From the IMG/VR virus record IMGVR_UViG_3300033146_004128, positions 1 to 64,000 of that record: DNA of 64,000 nucleotides. The stretch is one strand, 5' to 3'. The notes below the pieces were generated by a model. It had not been told where the DNA came from and did not search any database. It saw only the letters and a list, made by a program, of their open reading frames with translations. Source of the DNA: a virus. Numbering within the stretch: position 1 is the stretch's first letter; every line of letters begins with the position of its first letter. A program made the translations under genes and the position numbers. This document shows positions 59,797 to 64,000 of this stretch, in pieces.

Positions 59797-60405
59797 CTAG
59801 TAATTTATTTTATCTATGATTATACCATATCTTTTAAGACAAGACGAGGGGTCTTGTCTGCACTCTGGGTCAGTGCTTATCTTCCAGTGTAGGAATTCTG
59901 ATATAAATATGAACCCTCTATCACTTGCATCCTTGTCAATACTTGACCATTCTCTATGGAACTTTGATCCCTCAACTATGGGATTTTTTATGTGATGCCA
60001 TAGTGTTAATGCACCTGCAATGTTTGATGACTTCACAAAGCCAAGTCCTTCCATACCTACGATTCTCTTAAGCTCATTGGCACACCATTGCTTCTGTGCT
60101 AATCCTAGGAACATCTGCTTTCCAACAAGTCTTCTGTCCATACTCAGAACAAAGTCTCTATCATCCTTTCGGATAGACCCTATTCTCAATATGCGCTCAA
60201 GCCTATCAATGTCACCCATGTCAAACCCATTATCTCTAAGCCATATCTTAGACATAATGTCTGACGTACTCCATCCTGCAGGTCCAAAAATTACATCAGC
60301 TCCACCCTTCTTCTCTATCCTGAATGAGAATGGATGTGGATCTGACTTCCTAATGCATGTCAATGCTGCCATCGATGTTGTATATACATTTTGTATGGAG
60401 AACAA
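59797..60405 (-). CDS. Hypothetical protein, TTG start
   Basis: 202 residues. TTG at the right end follows AGGGA by six bases; the first in-frame ATG is 11 codons in and has no site. Mixed fold with Trp-rich segments (FGPAGWSTSD, QKQWCANELKR, LTLWHHI). No motif recognised. It lies 25 bases downstream of the GroES-like gene. Confidence 0.72.
   Translation of the reverse strand: MFSIQNVYTTSMAALTCIRKSDPHPFSFRIEKKGGADVIFGPAGWSTSDIMSKIWLRDNGFDMGDIDRLERILRIGSIRKDDRDFVLSMDRRLVGKQMFLGLAQKQWCANELKRIVGMEGLGFVKSSNIAGALTLWHHIKNPIVEGSKFHREWSSIDKDASDRGFIFISEFLHWKISTDPECRQDPSSCLKRYGIIIDKINY
59819..59827 (-). promoter_or_regulatory. Extended -10 promoter
   Basis: TGG-TATAAT on the minus strand, about 30 bases upstream of the basic protein start and inside the 3' end of the preceding gene. 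No -35 match. Confidence 0.7.
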
Positions 60406-60430
60406 TTTTCGTCCCTGTTGAATTAAATAG

Positions 60431-60715
60431 TTATTTTTGGCACGGGAATGTGCCTAGTATGTTTTGACCAAGAACGACATCGAATGTACAACCATTGTCT
60501 TTGACGTCTTCTTCTATTGCCATATTGTATAGTACGATATCTCCTACTGATACAGGTATGCTTGGGCTATCGCCTACTGCGATTACCTCTCCTCTTGCTG
60601 GATATTTCTCTGTTCTTACTGTCTCTACTATGATTCCAGTTGAACTCATTTGTGGCTCAGGGATATGCTGTACAGCGACGATGTCCGGTCCGGGTATGAA
60701 GTTTATAGTACTCAT
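60431..60715 (-). CDS. groES: GroES-like co-chaperonin
   Basis: 94 residues, the usual length. PGPDIVAVQHIPEP, then SSTGIIVETV, ARGEVIAVGDS, VSVGDIVLYNMA and a final VVLGQNILGTF follow the Cpn10 order: core strand, mobile loop, G-x-V-x-A-V-G turn, V-G-D-x-V-x-Y strand, D-I-L-A end. It would cap host GroEL during folding of phage proteins, as T4 gp31 does for the capsid. No GroEL is encoded here. Confidence 0.88.
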   Translation of the reverse strand: MSTINFIPGPDIVAVQHIPEPQMSSTGIIVETVRTEKYPARGEVIAVGDSPSIPVSVGDIVLYNMAIEEDVKDNGCTFDVVLGQNILGTFPCQK

Positions 60716-60744
60716 TTGGTATTCCTCTCTTTAGTGTGATGTGT

Positions 60745-60753
60745 AGTATACCA
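60745..60753 (-). promoter_or_regulatory. Extended -10 promoter of the groES-like gene
   Basis: TGG-TATACT on the minus strand (5 of 6 in the hexamer), about 30 bases upstream of the start; an A/G-rich ribosome site (AGAGAGGAAT) lies between. Confidence 0.7.
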
Positions 60754-60774
60754 TATTGTAACATTAGATAAAGC

Positions 60775-60963
60775 TTATTGACTATCTATAGGACTTACAA
60801 TGTCAAGAATAATTAAGACTACCGCACTCACAAGAACGATTGGCCATGCAATAGCGAGAGCCATAGCATTGACAGTAGGCATCTTTCTTCCGGACAGTAC
60901 AAGAATTACTAGAGTGACAAGCGATAAGCTTATAGAAAATCCCCAGAACTCACACCATGCCAT
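60775..60963 (-). CDS. Small membrane protein, two predicted TM helices
   Basis: 62 residues with hydrophobic stretches at about 8-24 and 35-55 and a short basic loop (SGRKMPTVN). Preceded by TTAGGAG. Could be a holin-like or other membrane peptide; no motif supports a specific role. Confidence 0.74.
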   Translation of the reverse strand: MAWCEFWGFSISLSLVTLVILVLSGRKMPTVNAMALAIAWPIVLVSAVVLIILDIVSPIDSQ

Positions 60964-60983
60964 AATATCTCCTAATTTTTAGA

Positions 60984-60992
60984 ATTATACCA
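60984..60992 (-). promoter_or_regulatory. Extended -10 promoter, minus strand
   Basis: TGG-TATAAT on the minus strand, 21 bases from the start of the small membrane protein. It lies back to back with the plus-strand promoter at 61022, their boxes about 30 bases apart. Confidence 0.72.
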
Positions 60993-61021
60993 TATTAAAT
61001 ATGATAAGGAAATATTTAATT

Positions 61022-61030
61022 TGGTATAAT
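61022..61030 (+). promoter_or_regulatory. Extended -10 promoter, plus strand
   Basis: TGG-TATAAT in AT-rich DNA, 25 bases before ATG 61055. No -35 match. Divergent with the promoter at 60984-60992, so a single bound factor could affect both. Confidence 0.72.
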
Positions 61031-61054
61031 ATTATCAATCAATCAAGGAATCAT

Positions 61055-61324
61055 ATGTATAAATTCATCGCATGCTTCGTAGCAATAGATAAAGATAGTA
61101 AGATAAAATATGTGTCTCATGAACTTACAGGAGCGAGATACCCTAAGAATAATACAGAAGACATAGTTGGCATGTGTAGAGCTATACAGTCATTCTCTAA
61201 CCTTGACTTAGAGTATGTTGATGTCTTCCATCTTATAGATCCTGCAGGAAGAACAATATGGGAAGAGGGCACCCTTGAAGGAGAGAGAGATGATCTAAGT
61301 ATAGTGCCAGTAGACTACTCTTGA
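61055..61324 (+). CDS. Hypothetical protein
   Basis: 89 residues from ATG 61055 (AAGGA upstream and the extended -10 box properly placed; the longer in-frame ATG would start upstream of the promoter). Alpha/beta with a helix EDIVGMCRAIQSF. Unrecognised. Confidence 0.76.
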   Translation: MYKFIACFVAIDKDSKIKYVSHELTGARYPKNNTEDIVGMCRAIQSFSNLDLEYVDVFHLIDPAGRTIWEEGTLEGERDDLSIVPVDYS

Positions 61325-61519
61325 CTATTGTGTGCTAAATGAGGTATTATTACAGTGCGTGAAAACACGCCACCTTCACAGGTGTGAGCACTAGCTCAAC
61401 ATGCACGGCAATCTTTCCCCTCAAAGTTTTGTCTTAGCATTTCTATCCTTTCATAGCTACACGTTGTATGCCTAGCCGGTGAGGTGGTCCGGACCTTGCC
61501 TGCCAGGTTACGTGTAGCT
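61321..61519 (+). ncRNA. Possible structured RNA with own promoter
   Basis: TTGACT (61321-61326) and TATTAT (61345-61350) are spaced by 18 bases. The 183 bases without a gene that follow hold GCGTG/CACGC around AAAA, and at the end a strong 10-bp stem, AGCTACACGT (61455-61464) with ACGTGTAGCT (61510-61519), enclosing an inner hairpin. It runs antisense into the last codons of the HsdS-like gene. Could be a regulatory RNA; the evidence is structure and a promoter-like sequence only. Confidence 0.35.
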
Positions 61520-62146
61520 CCTAGACAATGACTCAAGTTCACTCACAAGATCATCTAACTTTACAAGATTCTCTTCTATCTCCCTATCAATATCAACAGC
61601 CCTCTTAACTATGTCTATGTCAAGTATAGAGTCAGGCACTTTGATCTCACCAAGAAACTTCTTATCAATGGCATGCAGCCTCTTTCTCTTTCCCAGCTCT
61701 TTCGCTACCTCTCGTACAACTGTATCACTCTGCAACCACAGAGATAGACTCACAGCTATATTGAACGTAGGACATCGCAGGTATAACATATGTCTTCCGG
61801 CAATAGTAGGTATGTCATCAAAGGGTATAAACCTATAAGCTCCAATATACTTATCAAGTCTTGGTATCACAATACAGTTCTCATCAAGAGCATGTATGTT
61901 CATAATAGCAGTAGAGTATTTCTCGTTAGGTATTTCAAGAGTACTTCTGAAGCTCTCATTGGGTCTACGATTGTCTTCAAGCACACGCACTTTTCCTATC
62001 TTAAACTCACCTCTTCTTTGTGCGAATTTCCTCTGTACATTGTGTACTGTTATACCATGCTCTGCCATGAACAATTCGAGGTCAATAAGCTCTATGCCTC
62101 TCTGGTAAAACTCTCTTCTTATATCACTGTACGGTATGTTACTCAT
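61508..62146 (-). CDS. HsdS-half-like protein, probable DNA-binding regulator
   Basis: 212 residues; the start at the sixth in-frame codon is chosen because AAAGGA lies six bases before it. Residues ~85-212 read like one half of a type I restriction specificity subunit: ENCIVIPRLDKYIGAYRFIPF, TIAGRHMLYLRCPT, a W-L-Q-S-D segment, KRLHAIDKKFLGEIKVPDSI, then a coiled-coil helix with DIDREIEENLVKLDDLVSEL. A full HsdS has two such halves. No HsdM or HsdR is near. The N-terminal ~85 residues are a separate basic region. Two palindromic sites flank its promoter, so autoregulation is likely. Family assignment is by pattern. Confidence 0.6.
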   Translation of the reverse strand: MSNIPYSDIRREFYQRGIELIDLELFMAEHGITVHNVQRKFAQRRGEFKIGKVRVLEDNRRPNESFRSTLEIPNEKYSTAIMNIHALDENCIVIPRLDKYIGAYRFIPFDDIPTIAGRHMLYLRCPTFNIAVSLSLWLQSDTVVREVAKELGKRKRLHAIDKKFLGEIKVPDSILDIDIVKRAVDIDREIEENLVKLDDLVSELESLSRSYT

Positions 62147-62163
62147 ATCATGTCCTTTCATAA

Positions 62164-62221
62164 AATACCAGCCTAGGTATTTACAAAAGTATTATATCAT
62201 AAAAATACCAGGCTAGGTATC
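62164..62221 (-). promoter_or_regulatory. Promoter flanked by two bipartite palindromes
   Basis: On the minus strand TGA-TATAAT (62191-62199) is the extended -10 box. Site 1 at 62164-62181 is AATACC-N6-GGTATT, over the early transcript. Site 2 at 62204-62221 is AATACC-N6-GGTATC, where a -35 box would lie. Both spacers read AGSCTA and the centres are 40 bases apart. This is a classic operator layout for a symmetric dimer. Confidence 0.7.
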
Positions 62222-62401
62222 ACGTCGTAGGTATATAAAAAAGTGCTCGTACACCCCTAGTCACAACACAATACTTAACCACAGTCCCATATAAGAGAAG
62301 AGACCCAAGTAATAACATAGAGAACATAGAAGAGAGATAAGAGATATTAGTAACGGAGTAGATTCGTTCTTCGGACTGATGCTGAATGAAACGTTTGCTT
62401 A

Positions 62402-62460
62402 GTCTGTGTGCTTTGGGATGAGGTGGGGAGGAAGTCTGCCTCATCCAAAAACACATAGAC
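62402..62460. ncRNA. Long hairpin, 22-bp imperfect stem
   Basis: The 22 bases 62402-62423 pair with 62439-62460 (one G-U, two mismatches), with a 15-base purine-rich loop. The inner eight pairs, GGATGAGG with CCTCATCC, are perfect. No T-tract follows on either strand. Likely a structured RNA or processing signal. Confidence 0.5.
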
Positions 62461-62663
62461 GACTGCCCTCACGTGAGTGGGCGTTCACGTGCCACCAGGA
62501 TGGTAGCATAGGCTTGCCGATGGATCAAATGAAACCTTTGTGGGCTCTCACCGTCCGTAGTGGTATTATAGCGTGATAGTTCTTAGTCTGCAATAGTTCT
62601 ATTTTGGAATGTACGAGAGGAGGGGCTCAGCGTTAACCGAGCCCATATGAAGTAAAAATGTCA

Positions 62664-62694
62664 ATCAGGTCATAGGGTACTAGTCGGACCTGAT
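62664..62694 (+). repeat. Stem-loop with ACTAGTCGGA, copy 1
   Basis: ATCAGGTC (62664-62671) pairs perfectly with GACCTGAT (62687-62694). The loop holds CATAGGG and ACTAGTCGGA. A purine-rich AAAAAAGGA follows. Copy 2 is at 62835-62876. Confidence 0.55.
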
Positions 62695-62714
62695 GTCTTA
62701 AAAAAGGATGAAAA

Positions 62715-62766
62715 GTGATTAACATCACGTTTGCGAAGAGCTTTTTACTCTTGCATCAGCATTATA
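62715..62766 (-). ncRNA. Possible short minus-strand RNA
   Basis: A minus-strand TATAAT (62761-62766) is followed by AAGAG/CTCTT around an A-rich loop, and then GTGAT/ATCAC (62724-62728 with 62715-62719) directly followed by four T on that strand, the form of a minimal intrinsic terminator. The product would be about 45 bases. The promoter lacks the TGN extension. Confidence 0.3.
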
Positions 62767-62805
62767 TACGAGTAAACCTTAAAGTATTATGAGCGGTGTG
62801 ATTTT

Positions 62806-62823
62806 TGAGTATGCCTATCGTAG
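62806..62823 (+). repeat. 18-bp direct repeat, copy 1
   Basis: TGAGTATGCCTATCGTAG, identical to 62937-62954, 131 bases apart. One copy lies on each side of the second ACTAGTCGGA stem-loop. Confidence 0.8.
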
Positions 62824-62834
62824 GGATAAAAATG

Positions 62835-62876
62835 GCATGTTGCCCCATAGTGGAATACACTAGTCGGAGCACATGC
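62835..62876 (+). repeat. Stem-loop with ACTAGTCGGA, copy 2
   Basis: GCATGT (62835-62840) pairs with ACATGC (62871-62876) around a loop with CATAGTGG and ACTAGTCGGA, in the same order as copy 1, although the stems differ in sequence. That compensation suggests a conserved RNA or DNA structure. AAAAGGAGG follows at 62881-62889 without a good start codon. Confidence 0.5.
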
Positions 62877-62936
62877 TTGTAAAAGGAGGTAGGATCTTTC
62901 TTGCGATAGCAGTACAGCATATCTTTCTGGCTATCA

Positions 62937-62954
62937 TGAGTATGCCTATCGTAG
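62937..62954 (+). repeat. 18-bp direct repeat, copy 2
   Basis: Identical to 62806-62823. Confidence 0.8.
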
Positions 62955-63029
62955 TGAATGATACTATCAGTACGAAAGAGAATATAGCAATACTAGAGGA
63001 TAGTATCACTGTGTACATAGAGTCTTTTA

Positions 63030-63257
63030 TCATATCTTCTTCTTCCTTACGCCTTTGGTTCCCATTCTTGGAGCACGGTACGGTCTCTTAACAGACTTCA
63101 TGTAGCGAACGCTCTTTGCTTGAGGTTTTCTCTGGTACTCGGAGTAGCTCATCGCCTCCTTGTCCGCATCTATGTTGTTTTCTGGGGATACCTCTTCAGG
63201 TGTCCTTCCTGATAGTTTCTTGCCAGCAACATTTTTCTTCTTGCTACACTTTTTCAT
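63030..63257 (-). CDS. Small very basic protein
   Basis: 75 residues with Lys/Arg-rich ends (MKKCSKKKNVAGKKLSGR; KGVRKKKI) and a polar middle. It is probably disordered and nucleic-acid-binding, perhaps packaged with DNA. AAAGGA and a TGT-TATAAT promoter precede it. Confidence 0.75.
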   Translation of the reverse strand: MKKCSKKKNVAGKKLSGRTPEEVSPENNIDADKEAMSYSEYQRKPQAKSVRYMKSVKRPYRAPRMGTKGVRKKKI

Positions 63258-63284
63258 CTCTATCCTTTTGTATAATATTTACGT

Positions 63285-63293
63285 ATTATAACA
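63285..63293 (-). promoter_or_regulatory. Extended -10 promoter, minus strand
   Basis: TGT-TATAAT on the minus strand, 28 bases before the basic protein. It is divergent with the promoter at 63324-63332. Confidence 0.7.
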
Positions 63294-63323
63294 AAGAAGA
63301 ATCTAAAAAGCTACAGTTTCATA

Positions 63324-63332
63324 TGGTATACT
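63324..63332 (+). promoter_or_regulatory. Extended -10 promoter, plus strand
   Basis: TGG-TATACT followed by AGAGGAGTGGAA and ATG 63363. No -35 match. Confidence 0.7.
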
Positions 63333-63362
63333 TCTTGGAAGCGTATATATAGAGGAGTGGAA

Positions 63363-64000
63363 ATGAATAAAGATCCAAGAACGTTGAAAGATCTAGTAGA
63401 CAATGCAAATGAGGGCTACTCAATGTCTGTGTTTGGTGAGACAAAGTTCTCTGAAGATGACATCTATAGAGTAAAAGCTGGTGGGTTCAAAAAGACGAAA
63501 GAGAATGTGTATAAGTGGTGGGCGAACGGAAGTTGGATTCTTGCCAGCAAGGCAATGAAAAGAATATCTGAACTGTTCATTATAGATGGCGCTGGGTTTA
63601 AAGCTGTAACAGGCGAGACTCTCACGGCTGAGATAGCGAGACGGAGTAGGATACCGCAACCTTCTGCAGTAGCATCGGCTAGATACAATAGTACAAAGTG
63701 GACCAAGGGTGTAGCAGCAGAGTTTCGTAACGAAGTCAAAGTGTACAAGCAAGTGAGCAAGAAGAATCATGCACAGGTATTGTACGAGAAGTTATCTAAT
63801 ATGATAGAGGATACATACCAAGCACCTATGATAGTGCCTGAGTTCACAACTGGTACAATCTCATCAATATGTGATCTCATAGCAGTCAATGATAAAGACA
63901 TAGAAGCATTTGAGATAAAGAGTAAGGCAGACACACTTAAGAGACTAAGGAAGCAAGTGTCTGACTATAAGATATATGCAGATAAAGTGTGGGTTGTAAT
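63363..64000 (+). CDS. PD-(D/E)XK nuclease-like protein (sce7726 type), 5' part
   Basis: The gene runs off the right edge; 212 residues are visible. The last ~60 show the sce7726 pattern: a core Asp in ICDLIAVN, then the E-x-K strand FEIKSKADTL, then KRLRKQVSDYKIYADKVWVV. This is the nuclease-fold core of a family of unknown function in phages and bacteria. The first ~150 residues are basic and Trp-rich and may bind DNA. Confidence 0.72.
   Translation, partial: MNKDPRTLKDLVDNANEGYSMSVFGETKFSEDDIYRVKAGGFKKTKENVYKWWANGSWILASKAMKRISELFIIDGAGFKAVTGETLTAEIARRSRIPQPSAVASARYNSTKWTKGVAAEFRNEVKVYKQVSKKNHAQVLYEKLSNMIEDTYQAPMIVPEFTTGTISSICDLIAVNDKDIEAFEIKSKADTLKRLRKQVSDYKIYADKVWVV

Larger units (their letters stand above)
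62222..63029. other. Non-coding region rich in inverted repeats
   Basis: About 0.8 kb with no convincing gene. It holds a long imperfect hairpin (62402-62460), CACGTGA/TCACGTG (62470-62476 with 62485-62491), GGGCTC/GAGCCC near 62623-62644, two related stem-loops sharing ACTAGTCGGA, an 18-bp direct repeat, and two minus-strand TATAAT boxes (62565-62570, 62761-62766). It lies between the HsdS-like gene and the next cluster and may encode small RNAs or an origin or regulatory zone. Confidence 0.5.

Noticed and set aside
61455-61519. Stem GCTACAC/GTGTAGC looked like a tRNA acceptor stem.
   Set aside because: Only about 63 bases between ends, no proper D or T arm, no anticodon loop.
62220-62456. 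Minus-strand open frame of 78 codons.
   Set aside because: It starts inside the long hairpin, has no ribosome site, and its composition (Ser/Tyr/Leu mix, no domain) looks random.
62873-63091. Plus-strand open frame of 72 codons with a hydrophobic start.
   Set aside because: The start lies in a stem-loop with a badly spaced GGAG, and its end runs antisense through a better-supported basic gene.
1-64000. Looked for CRISPR arrays, insertion sequences and integrase genes.
   Set aside because: No regular repeat-spacer array, no transposase or integrase motifs seen in the reading frames.

Overview
The window is one contiguous piece of a large bacteriophage genome: replication, nucleotide-metabolism and accessory genes, with almost no recognisable virion genes. 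It has dense plus-strand coding, start/stop overlaps of the ATGA, TAATG and TGATG type at most junctions, many proteins under 150 residues, and no ribosomal or clear tRNA genes. Several features point, without proving it, to a Campylobacterota (epsilonproteobacterial) host. The single-stranded DNA-binding protein reads like those of that phylum. The class Ia ribonucleotide reductase has the large insert between active-site cysteines that I associate with it. The dUTPase is the all-alpha dimeric type, thymidylate is made by ThyX, and most visible promoters are TGN-TATAAT extended -10 boxes with no clear -35. This is inference from remembered families; no search was run.

Layout. (1) 1-10.95 kb: replication and dNTP supply: DnaB helicase, HU-like protein on the minus strand, NrdA and NrdB, a DnaG primase that has lost all four zinc ligands, and ThyX. 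(2) 11-23 kb: small genes around a DpdA-like transglycosylase, a cytosine-C5 DNA methyltransferase, an SMC/RecF-type ATPase and dUTPase. (3) 23-57.9 kb: a long one-directional array of small, mostly acidic, unrecognised proteins. It includes an SspB-like protein (possible ClpXP adaptor), a GNAT acetyltransferase, a PAPS-reductase-family PP-loop protein, a Lar-like zinc protein, an HNH-like nuclease, SSB and an AcrVA2-like protein, plus a rearranged duplication at 51.65-53.74 kb. The array ends at a hairpin at 57.87 kb. (4) 57.9-61 kb: a minus-strand group with a GroES-like co-chaperonin and three larger proteins that may be virion-related. (5) 61-64 kb: a regulatory switch zone with divergent extended -10 promoters, an HsdS-half-like protein whose promoter is flanked by two hyphenated palindromes, about 0.9 kb of non-coding DNA rich in inverted repeats, and the start of a PD-(D/E)XK (sce7726-like) gene.

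How the genes may work together. DnaB, DnaG, SSB, HU and the ATPase would serve DNA replication. NrdAB, dUTPase and ThyX together raise dNTPs and divert dUTP to dTTP. The DpdA-like protein, the C5-methyltransferase and the Lar-like protein suggest protection of phage DNA from restriction; the AcrVA2-like protein and the SspB-like protein suggest further host takeover. The most original signal is the HsdS-half-like gene at 61508-62146. Its promoter sits between two AATACC-N6-GGTAT(T/C) sites, the kind of bipartite symmetric target that a homodimer of half-specificity subunits would be expected to bind.
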